From positions 62,001 to 126,000 of the forward strand of contig CAWGIM010000015.1 of NCBI GenBank assembly GCA_963822615.1: DNA of 64,000 nt, written 5' to 3'. The position numbers and the translations under genes are program-made. Shown here in pieces: positions 33,476 to 40,168 of the stretch (its first letter is position 1; the number at the start of each line of letters is the position of its first letter). Origin of the DNA: Trebonia sp963822615 (lineage in GTDB: Bacteria > Actinomycetota > Actinomycetes > Streptosporangiales > Streptosporangiaceae). The notes under the pieces are model-generated. The model ran no database searches. It was given only the letters and a program-made list of their open reading frames with translations, and was not told the origin of the DNA.

Positions 33476-33590
33476 GGGTGCACCTCCTGATGTCGTACTC
33501 ACGGCAGAGTAGAGAAACCCGGCACCGATCAGCTCCCTTTAGGACCTAGTCGGGGTCGAGTCCCCCATCCCAATGCTGATTATGTCGATC
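33413..33590 (-). repeat. Direct repeat block, copy B
   Basis: The counterpart of 32373-32549, about 178 bp. It carries the -10 box, leader, Shine-Dalgarno and shared peptide codons. Both copies point the same way, about 1.04 kb apart, with the oxygenase between them, so homologous recombination could delete the oxygenase. Confidence 0.9.
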
Positions 33591-33607
33591 GTGGGCAAAA
33601 ATGTCAT
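33579..33607 (-). promoter_or_regulatory. Promoter of peptide gene B
   Basis: On the minus strand, ATGACA (33607-33602), 17-nt spacer and CATAAT (33584-33579). The spacer is largely different from copy A while both hexamers are kept. An imperfect palindrome at 33651-33667 further upstream may end the MFS transcript. Confidence 0.7.
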
Positions 33608-33730
33608 CTACCCTTTTTCGCGACATGACGACTAGGCGGGTTGTACGTCTCTCAGGAGGCCTCTGAGGGCAGAGATTTTATCGAAGGCCAACTCCATTGC
33701 CGTGAAGACTGCTGGTGTCGACCTTTCTCG

Positions 33731-35095
33731 CTAGTTGGTCCGCGCGCTCCAGGTCAGGCACCAACGCCATTTGGCGGTCCAGAAACCGGGTTGAGGCTCG
33801 AGCACGATCGCCAGGAAAGGCAGCAGAGCCGGCGCCGCGAGGATCAGGCCCGTCCAGTGGAGTCCAAGCCGGACGCCGAGGGTGCCATCGAGCAGCGAGG
33901 CGAATGGCTTGCTGCCTGCCCAGGCGATTGCCCAGACGGCCATGACAGCGGCGGTCTTCTCGGGCCCTGCCTGTTCAGCGAGCACTGCCCGCGTCACTGA
34001 GTTGGCAATCAGGCAGCTCGCCCCCGCACCCAGTGCGGCGACGATGCCGAACCACATAGTGGGCGCGTGTACAAACAGCAGCATGAACAGGGACAGCGCG
34101 GCTATCGCGGTCGCCGCGAGCCGCATTGTCGGCCGGTGCCTCGAGGGACGGCAGGAGCCGAGCACGGTGCCTGCGCCGAGTGCTGCGATGAAGTAGCTCG
34201 ACATCGCGGCCGGCATGTGCAGGTGCTGGGCGAGGGCGGGACCGAGCACCAGAATCGGGTCATCGGCCAGGGTGACCGCGGCCACCATGAGGAGCAGCAG
34301 CAGGATCCGGCGGTCGCTGAAGGCGATGCGGAAGCCGTCTCGGACGCGGGAGCGCACCTCCGGCTCGGGCTCGGCGTGTAGGTGAACCCGAAGCAAGATC
34401 ACGCTGAAGATAATGAAGGAGAGCGCGTTGGCCGCAAACGCCCAGGCCAGGTTCATCCCGGCTAGGCCCAGGCCGACGATCACGGCTGGCGCTACCGCTC
34501 GCCCAAGGTTATAGGAGACTGTATCCATCGCATACGCGGGCTGCAGTTTGTCCCGCGGCACCAGTCGCTGCACGGTGACGTTGCGCGCCGGCAGCGCGAA
34601 GGTAAAGGCCAGGCCGCTCGCCAGCGCTCCAAGGGCCAGGTCCCAAGCGGTTAGGGCACCGCAGAGCGCGAATGCCGCAAGCGAAGCCGCTACCACGGCT
34701 GAGACGACCTGAGTTGCCAGTAGGGTGCGGCGGCTGCCGAACTTATCGGCTGCGACCCCCGCCCACGGGCCGAGCAGCAACGGGCTAGTGAACTGCGCAA
34801 AGGTAACGAGGCCGACAGTAAAGACGGAATGCGCTAGCTGGTACGCCAGCAGGACCTGGGCGCTGTTCTGCAGCCAGGTGCCGAAGTCGGAAGTGACGCT
34901 GCCAATGAAGTACCCGCGGAAACCGTGGTTGCCGTGCAGCATGTCCCACGGGGTGCGGCGTCGTACTTGGCCCCCAATACTAATGCCCAATTTTTCACGG
35001 AACTTCGCAACATCTACACGGAACTTCCCAGCATGAAGATGCGCCGCTGTTTGCATGGGCTCTTCATGCACGGGCGGCGTCAGTCGTGGTGACAC
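33731..35095 (-). CDS. MFS transporter, likely exporter of the peptide locus
   Basis: 454 residues, about 12 helices, MFS_3 (EntS-like exporter) type. The motif-A-like loop WAGVAADKFGSRRTLL after helix 2 and LPARNVTVQRLVPRDKLQPAYAMDTVSYNLGRAVAP are typical of that group. A polar ~55-residue N-terminal extension precedes the first helix. GTG 35095 has GAGGAC upstream; ATG 35056 is the alternative. It lies between the GntR gene and peptide B in the same direction, so export of the peptide product or immunity is a reasonable inference. Confidence 0.85.
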   Translation of the reverse strand: MSPRLTPPVHEEPMQTAAHLHAGKFRVDVAKFREKLGISIGGQVRRRTPWDMLHGNHGFRGYFIGSVTSDFGTWLQNSAQVLLAYQLAHSVFTVGLVTFAQFTSPLLLGPWAGVAADKFGSRRTLLATQVVSAVVAASLAAFALCGALTAWDLALGALASGLAFTFALPARNVTVQRLVPRDKLQPAYAMDTVSYNLGRAVAPAVIVGLGLAGMNLAWAFAANALSFIIFSVILLRVHLHAEPEPEVRSRVRDGFRIAFSDRRILLLLLMVAAVTLADDPILVLGPALAQHLHMPAAMSSYFIAALGAGTVLGSCRPSRHRPTMRLAATAIAALSLFMLLFVHAPTMWFGIVAALGAGASCLIANSVTRAVLAEQAGPEKTAAVMAVWAIAWAGSKPFASLLDGTLGVRLGLHWTGLILAAPALLPFLAIVLEPQPGFWTAKWRWCLTWSARTN

Positions 35096-35213
35096 GAGAC
35101 GTCCTCGTCATTGCATAGGGTAGCCGGACCGTGCTGGCCGGCTGTCTGAGTTGATGGCCTAACAGCTGGTGCGATGGATGAGCCGCCTGGATCGCAGGCG
35201 TGTTTCTGCCTGG

Positions 35214-36023
35214 TTATTTTGATCGACTGGATGGGTTGTTGTCACGTAGGGGTGGCACATTGGGTCCAACATTGACGATGAGCTGGTTACGGTCGACTGG
35301 AAATACGGTGATCGTCAGCCGCATGGGCTTATTGTCTTGGTCGAAGGCGACCCGGGAGGCGGTGAAGACCGCCGCGTTGTGCCCGATGCCGAAGAAGGAC
35401 TGCTCATCCTCGTCGGCTAGCCTGCCGGTGATCCAGTCGCGATAGCCCGACTGCCGGATACCGATCTCGTCGGCCAGGTAACGCACGGCGCCAACCTCGA
35501 TATCCCGTGCCATAAGGAGCGCGGTCGCACCCTTTTCGATGAACTCCATCAGGTACAGCGTGGTCTGCCGAGACCATGGGACACCGTCGATAAAGCGGTT
35601 CTGTGACCGGCTGACCACTTGCACGCCCGGCTCGATGTCGAGCAGTGCGGCATGTTCAGGCGCCGCGGGCACGACTTCCACCTTGGGTACTGAGCTAGTT
35701 GGCTCGCGGTGGTTACTGCGCACCTCTGACAGGTAGGCGGCGGTCTCGCCGCCGCCGAACCCAGTCTTCGCGTCAGCCGTGAGCACCGTGACGAACGGAT
35801 CTAGTCGTCTGGCCACGAACGTACCCTGGCCCGGCCTAGACTCAAGCAGCCCCTCGTCGGTTAGCCGTCTGATGGCCTCCCTCACCGTGTTGCGGGATGC
35901 CTCGTACTTGGTGCTCAGCTCGCCTTCGGTCGGCAGCTTGTCGTTGGGCGCCAGCTCGCCAGTGGTGATCTTGTCGCGCAGGTCGTCCGCGATGTGCCGG
36001 TACATCGGCTGGTTCTGTGGCAT
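35214..36023 (-). CDS. GntR-family regulator with UTRA ligand domain (GntR-1)
   Basis: 269 residues from ATG 36023, preceded by GGAGGAG. N-terminal winged HTH (MYRHIADDLRDKITTGELAPNDKLPTEGELSTKYEASRNTVREAIRRLTDEGLLESRPGQGTFV) and C-terminal UTRA domain (about 110-250, GVQVVSRSQNRFIDGVPWSRQTTLYLMEF). HutC-type GntR proteins are usually repressors released by a small ligand. It is upstream of the MFS gene with a 118-bp gap. It is clearly related to GntR-3 at 38147-38932 and more distantly to GntR-2. Confidence 0.9.
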   Translation of the reverse strand: MPQNQPMYRHIADDLRDKITTGELAPNDKLPTEGELSTKYEASRNTVREAIRRLTDEGLLESRPGQGTFVARRLDPFVTVLTADAKTGFGGGETAAYLSEVRSNHREPTSSVPKVEVVPAAPEHAALLDIEPGVQVVSRSQNRFIDGVPWSRQTTLYLMEFIEKGATALLMARDIEVGAVRYLADEIGIRQSGYRDWITGRLADEDEQSFFGIGHNAAVFTASRVAFDQDNKPMRLTITVFPVDRNQLIVNVGPNVPPLRDNNPSSRSK

Positions 36024-36328
36024 CGGGCTCCTCCATCTATACCAACAACCCTGATGATTCTGTCTGGCAGGGTCACCGGAATATTCCGTGCTGTCTGGTT
36101 TATACCCGCATGTCCGTGGTACAACCCAGTTGACAGGTTGGTATGGGTCCAATGCTCTGGATCGTCAGAAGCATCGGGTTGAGTCTAGCAGGATGGCTGT
36201 CCCAATGTGCAGGGACCTCCCGGGCTATACCCGTTGGTCTAACTATCCAAGCCTCATGATCGATCTGGCCTGTCGGCAACCGGGGAAACACCCCGCGGGC
36301 GGCCGCGGAGGAAGCAGGGAAGCCAGCC
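36024..36328. promoter_or_regulatory. Divergent control region between GntR-1 and a small membrane protein
   Basis: 305 bp without a supported gene. It contains CTATACC at 36045-36051, TATACCC at 36101-36107, TTGGTATGGGTCC at 36138-36150 and CTATACCC near 36224, a set of related half-sites. GGTATGGGTC recurs upstream of GntR-3. Near its right end GGGGAAACACCCC and CCGCGGGCGGCCGCGG could fold in the leader of the next gene. Confidence 0.5.
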
Positions 36329-36523
36329 ATGTTGGCCGTTTTCATCGTTCTAGGGCTCATCACGATCATCTCGGGGACGCTCATCGGCGCGTACCTCAGG
36401 CTCTGTAGCGCGATCACGCGGGAAGACCGCAGGCGCCACTCGGTCCGATACGACGCCCCGAGCCACAGCGCCCAGGCCGCCAGGGACCTGGTTGGCATCA
36501 GCTCGTCACGCTGGGAGGACTAG
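36329..36523 (+). CDS. Small single-helix membrane protein
   Basis: 64 residues. An N-terminal membrane helix (MLAVFIVLGLITIISGTLIGAYLRL) is followed by a basic, polar cytoplasmic part (REDRRRHSVRYDAPSHSAQAARDLVGISSSRWED). A purine-rich GGAGGAAGCAGGGAAG lies upstream. Divergent from GntR-1 and convergent with GntR-2. I do not recognise a function; similar small proteins sit beside GntR genes in some actinobacterial mobile elements, a recollection I cannot verify here. Confidence 0.65.
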   Translation: MLAVFIVLGLITIISGTLIGAYLRLCSAITREDRRRHSVRYDAPSHSAQAARDLVGISSSRWED

Positions 36524-36527
36524 CCGG

Positions 36528-37289
36528 TCAATCAGCGGGCAGCGCCAGCTGATTGACCGCGAACCGGTTTCGGTCGCCGGCGTACACGCCGACAACCGAG
36601 TACAGCGGTCGTGGCCCGCTATCGTCGGCCATGGCTGCTGTACGGATTAGCTCGATGACGTAGGGCCCTTCACCCTCGGTGGGGAAGGCAAAAAACCTTC
36701 GCTCCTCGTCAGTCGGTCGGCGGGGCAGGAAGTAGAACGAGGCGCTGGTTGGCTGGAGGTTGAGGGTCTCGCGCAGGTAGGCGCCGAGTCCCTGGGACAG
36801 GTCCTCGGCCATCAGCAGCCGGTGGGCGCCCTGGTCGAACAGCGACCGCGGGCACCAGACGTCCTGCAGCTTCCACGGCATGTCGTCAAGGAACCACTCC
36901 TGGCGCCGGACGATCATCGGCGTGCCGACGGTCACGTCCAGCCGTCCGGCCATCTCAGGGGTGGCTGCCCGGAGGCTGACGGTCGGTGGCAGGACCCGCG
37001 GGGCTCGCCCGCTGGCATTGGCTTGCTCTATCGCGACTGCGTCGCCCCAGTCCAGGGAGTTGACGAACGGCACGATGCGGATCCGGGCGAACCAGCCCTG
37101 GCCAGGCCTGGTCTCCACCAAGCCCTCGTCCTTGAGCTTCTTGATCGCGTCGAGCACGGTGTTCCGCGAAGCCTTGTAGCGGTCCCTGAGTTCGATGACG
37201 CTCGGCAGCTGCCCGCCAGGCTTGATGTCGCGCGAACGTATCTGCCCTCTCAGGTCCTCCGCGATCTGCGCGTACGTCGCGACAGTCAT
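36528..37289 (-). CDS. GntR-family regulator with UTRA-like domain (GntR-2)
   Basis: 253 residues from ATG 37289, with AAGGAGG 6 nt upstream. HTH: YAQIAEDLRGQIRSRDIKPGGQLPSVIELRDRYKASRNTVLDAIKKLKDEGLVETRPGQGWFA. The C-terminal half is UTRA-like (TPMIVRRQEWFLDDMPWKLQDVWCPRSLF) but is more diverged from GntR-1 and GntR-3 than they are from each other. It is divergent from two small membrane proteins, with inverted GGTATG repeats between. Confidence 0.88.
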   Translation of the reverse strand: MTVATYAQIAEDLRGQIRSRDIKPGGQLPSVIELRDRYKASRNTVLDAIKKLKDEGLVETRPGQGWFARIRIVPFVNSLDWGDAVAIEQANASGRAPRVLPPTVSLRAATPEMAGRLDVTVGTPMIVRRQEWFLDDMPWKLQDVWCPRSLFDQGAHRLLMAEDLSQGLGAYLRETLNLQPTSASFYFLPRRPTDEERRFFAFPTEGEGPYVIELIRTAAMADDSGPRPLYSVVGVYAGDRNRFAVNQLALPAD

Positions 37290-37432
37290 TGTCGCCTCCT
37301 TATGGCCTGCGCCGCGCCTTGATGACAGTGGTATCCGCCGGCGAGACGCCTTAGATGGAACATCTGGACGGTATCTACGCATGGTTTGCCAGGGCTTGTC
37401 CCCATCGACCATTACGGTCCTGATGGCCATGT

Positions 37433-37510
37433 CATACCGATGACCCTGATCGTACCTCAAAAAGGGTCATTTGGTTTGATGGTATGGGTGGTTTCATGCC
37501 ATACATACCA
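37433..37510. promoter_or_regulatory. Operator-like inverted repeats upstream of GntR-2
   Basis: CATACC (37433-37438) and TGGTATG (37480-37486) form outer arms. ATGACCCT (37440-37447) and AGGGTCAT (37463-37470) are perfect inner arms. TGGTATG also pairs with CATACATACCA at 37500-37510. Such nested palindromes in a divergent promoter fit GntR dimer sites. Confidence 0.6.
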
Positions 37511-37571
37511 GGGAATCCTCTTGTTCAGTACGAAGGTACAAAGGTCCGGATCGACAGCGTGGTCGCCAGCG

Positions 37572-37636
37572 GGTTCCCCGGCCGGACGAAGGCTAAGCAC
37601 CTGGCCACACCGGCCAGGTCGGGTACTGCGGGAACC
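37572..37636 (+). promoter_or_regulatory. Structured 5' leader upstream of small membrane protein pair
   Basis: Outer arms GGTTCCC (37572-37578) and GGGAACC (37630-37636) enclose a perfect 8-bp inner hairpin ACCTGGCC-ACACC-GGCCAGGT (37599-37619). It is followed at once by the Shine-Dalgarno GCGGAGG and ATG 37651, so it could control expression of the downstream pair. Confidence 0.45.
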
Positions 37637-37650
37637 TAGCGGAGGCCCCC

Positions 37651-37953
37651 ATGAAAGTCAGCTTCGTCGAACAACTAACGGCAGTGACTATCTTCTTCGT
37701 CTTCTTCATGGGGGTGACCTGCGGAATCGTCGGCGCCGCCGCCTACGGGTCAGTACTCGAGGACGGCGAGCGCAGCCTGTTCGCGGTCGCACCTGACGCG
37801 CTCAGCACGGGCGCCCGGCTAATTTTCGGACTCTTCCGGCTGGACGACGGCTCCCTGGAGCGGATGCTGCGTCCCGGCAGCCGGCCGCCAGCGGCCGGGG
37901 ATGAGCGCCGGGACGACGACCCCGGCGCCCAGCGGAAGGACCCGCGACGGTGA
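37651..37953 (+). CDS. Small membrane protein
   Basis: 100 residues. One or two membrane segments at the N-terminus (VEQLTAVTIFFVFFMGVTCGIVGAAAYG), an amphipathic middle (TGARLIFGLFRL) and a highly charged Arg/Asp tail. GGAGG lies about 6 nt before ATG 37651. It overlaps the next small gene by 4 bp. Unrecognised; grouped here with the GntR modules because of position. Confidence 0.7.
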   Translation: MKVSFVEQLTAVTIFFVFFMGVTCGIVGAAAYGSVLEDGERSLFAVAPDALSTGARLIFGLFRLDDGSLERMLRPGSRPPAAGDERRDDDPGAQRKDPRR

Positions 37954-38150
37954 CCGGCTTCGAGCTGGTGGCCAGTGTCATCGGCATCTTCTTCGTCGCC
38001 GGAATCGCGATGGGCTTCCTGATCGTGGCGGTCTTGCCCCGGCGCCGCGGCCGCCGTTACATGAACGGCGGCCCCTGGCAGGAGCTCCCGCCTCGCAGTG
38101 ACCATGATGACGACGAGCGTCCGCCGCCCTCCCCGTGGCCGGGGGCCTAA
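37950..38150 (+). CDS. Small membrane protein
   Basis: 66 residues from GTG 37950 (GTGA overlap with the preceding gene). A single helix LVASVIGIFFVAGIAMGFLIVAVL is followed by RRRGRR and a Pro/Asp-rich tail, giving a positive-inside topology. It is translationally coupled to 37651-37953 and probably acts with it. Its stop overlaps that of convergent GntR-3. Function unknown. Confidence 0.7.
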   Translation: MTGFELVASVIGIFFVAGIAMGFLIVAVLPRRRGRRYMNGGPWQELPPRSDHDDDERPPPSPWPGA

Positions 38151-38932
38151 TGTCGGGCCCCCGGGCTGTCCGGCAGGTTGCCGAAGTTGTACCTGAACTG
38201 GTTGCGGTCCGCTGGGTACAGGGTCACCGTGACCCGGATCGCGGTGCCGTTAGCAGTGAAGCCGGTGCGGTAGATCAGGAACATGGCCGCATTGTGCGGC
38301 AGGCCAAAGCGGGTCGACTCGTCGTCCTTGGCCGGGCGCGCGGTAATCCAGTCCTCGTAGCGGACTTGCTTGAGTCCGACAGTTGACTCTAGGTACCGAA
38401 GGGTGCCTTCGCGGATACTCTCGACCCGTAGCAAGCGGTCGGCGCCCTCCGCGGCCCACTGGCGAGGGTAGTAAGAAGCCTGAACTGACCACAGGTTCCC
38501 GTCTATGTAGCGGTTCTGGGTCCTGGAGATGATCTCGGTGCCTGGTGGGATGCGCAGCAGGGCGGCAACTTCAGCCGGGCATTCCGTCGACGAGACCACT
38601 GCCAACGGCTCCGGTCGGCCTTCACGATTCTGCTTCTCAACCTGCTCAGGGTAGGCCCGGTCTTCTTCGCCCTCATCGCCTAGCTGCGGCGAGAGGTCGG
38701 TCACGAACGGGTCGAGCACCTTGGTGACGAAAGTTCCCTTCCCGGGTCTGGCCTCGACCAGGTGCAGCTCCGTCAGCCGCTGGATGGCGTCCCGCACGGT
38801 GTTCCGCGACGCGTCGTACTTTGCGCGCAACTCGTGCTCGGTCGGCAGCTGACTTCCCGGTTGCAGCACTCCCGAGTCGATCTGCCGGCGCAGATCGTCG
38901 GCGATCCGCAGGTAGACCGGTTGCCTAGCCAC
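38147..38932 (-). CDS. GntR-family regulator with UTRA domain (GntR-3)
   Basis: 261 residues from GTG 38932, preceded by GGAGG at about 7 nt. HTH: VYLRIADDLRRQIDSGVLQPGSQLPTEHELRAKYDASRNTVRDAIQRLTELHLVEARPGKGTFVTK. The UTRA domain (GTEIISRTQNRYIDGNLWSVQASYYP, TVGLKQVRYEDWITARPAKDDE) closely matches GntR-1 in layout and motifs, indicating duplication. It is divergent from the metE-like gene, with a GGTATG/CATACC palindrome between them. Confidence 0.9.
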   Translation of the reverse strand: MARQPVYLRIADDLRRQIDSGVLQPGSQLPTEHELRAKYDASRNTVRDAIQRLTELHLVEARPGKGTFVTKVLDPFVTDLSPQLGDEGEEDRAYPEQVEKQNREGRPEPLAVVSSTECPAEVAALLRIPPGTEIISRTQNRYIDGNLWSVQASYYPRQWAAEGADRLLRVESIREGTLRYLESTVGLKQVRYEDWITARPAKDDESTRFGLPHNAAMFLIYRTGFTANGTAIRVTVTLYPADRNQFRYNFGNLPDSPGARH

Positions 38933-39000
38933 CGTGATGCCTCCTGACGACGTTGCCTGGTCTCTATCCGCCTGTAGCGGTGCAACCCAGGTGGGTAGTT

Positions 39001-39030
39001 GGTATGGGTCTGGCGCATTGAATCATACCT
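39001..39030. promoter_or_regulatory. Operator-like inverted repeat upstream of GntR-3
   Basis: TGGTATG at 39001-39007 and CATACC at 39025-39030 form an inverted repeat with a 17-nt gap. The sequence TGGTATGGGTC also occurs at 36139-36149 upstream of GntR-1. Confidence 0.55.
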
Positions 39031-39049
39031 ACGGTCTGGAGGATGCCGA

Positions 39050-40168
39050 ATGGAAATGTCTGGCCGGGCGACTAAGCTCGACCACGTGGCCGAAAAGCAA
39101 GCTTTCCCCTGGGGTCCAGGGACCGCGACCGGGATCGGGTCGATGCCGGGCGAGAACCCCATCGAGGCGGCCCGGGTGGTCGCGGGGGAGCTGCCCGACC
39201 TGCCGTTCCTGGCCGAGCTGCCCGGGCGCGGGCCGGGGGCGGACATCACCGGGCGGACCGCGGCGCTGCTGGTGGAGATCCCGGTTGAGCTGGCCGGGCC
39301 GCGCGGCTGGCGGATCGCCGAGCGGCCGGGGATAGACCTGCGCCGCGCCCGCTCGCTGCTGTCGTCGGACCTGGACGCGATGGAGGAAGCGCTCGACGGC
39401 TACGCCGGGCCGGTCAAGCTGCAGCTGGCCGGGCCGTGGACGCTGGCCGCGACGATTGAGCAGCCGCGCTCGCTCAACGCGGCGCTAGCAGACCCCGGGC
39501 TGGTCGCCGACCTCACCTCCTCGCTCGCCGAAGGGGTCGCCGCGCACGTGGCGGAGGTCGCCAAGCGGCTACCGCGGGCGACCGTGCTGGTGCAGCTGGA
39601 CGAGCCGCTGCTGCCGGCCGTGCTGCACGGGGCGGTGCCGACGCCGAGCGGGCTGTCCCGGGTCCGCGTGGTCGAGGAGGAGGTGGCGCGGGACAGGCTG
39701 CACGAGGTGCTGGCCGCCACGGGAAAATACACGCTGGTGCATTGCTGCTCATCCCACCTCCCGTTCGGGATAATCGTCAGCGCTGGGGCCGATGCTGTCT
39801 CGTTCGACCCCAGCCAGCTGCGACGGGGGGATTTCGACGGGTTCGCCGAGGCGGCCGAGGCGGGGGCGGGGCTGCTGGTCGGGGCACTGCCGACGACCGG
39901 GCCGCGGGAAGCCGGGACAGCAGGCGAGCAGGGGGCTCGCCGGTCCGGGCGGGACCCGCGCACCCGGCCGGTGCCCGCCGACACCGCCGGGATCGTCCGC
40001 GACCTGTGGCGGAAGATGGACCTCCCGGCCGCCGCGTGCGCGCGGCAGGTGGTGATCACGCCGGCCTGCGGGCTGGCCGGGTCGACGCCCGCCCAGGCAC
40101 GGGACGCGCTGCGCTGGTGCCGGGAGGCGGCCCGGGTGCTGCCGGAGATGATGGAGGAGCTGTCCTAG
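39050..40168 (+). CDS. MetE-C-terminal-domain-like (cobalamin-independent methionine synthase family) protein
   Basis: 372 residues from ATG 39050, with GGAGG 8 nt upstream. It matches only the C-terminal catalytic barrel of MetE/UROD-type methyltransferases. Zinc-ligand-like residues occur in VHCCSS and TPACGLAGST, and VQLDEPLLPA fits the substrate loop. Short actinobacterial versions of this kind lie next to ligA and are usually annotated methionine synthase II. Their methyl donor is unproven. An insert of about 20 residues (AGEQGARRSGRDPRTR) near 39920-39965 contains a GGCGAGC/GCTCGCC hairpin. Confidence 0.85.
   Translation: MEMSGRATKLDHVAEKQAFPWGPGTATGIGSMPGENPIEAARVVAGELPDLPFLAELPGRGPGADITGRTAALLVEIPVELAGPRGWRIAERPGIDLRRARSLLSSDLDAMEEALDGYAGPVKLQLAGPWTLAATIEQPRSLNAALADPGLVADLTSSLAEGVAAHVAEVAKRLPRATVLVQLDEPLLPAVLHGAVPTPSGLSRVRVVEEEVARDRLHEVLAATGKYTLVHCCSSHLPFGIIVSAGADAVSFDPSQLRRGDFDGFAEAAEAGAGLLVGALPTTGPREAGTAGEQGARRSGRDPRTRPVPADTAGIVRDLWRKMDLPAAACARQVVITPACGLAGSTPAQARDALRWCREAARVLPEMMEELS

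Noticed and set aside
32197..39049. Integrated plasmid or ICE with att sites
   Set aside because: No integrase, relaxase, replication gene, tRNA or matching terminal repeats were found at the island edges.
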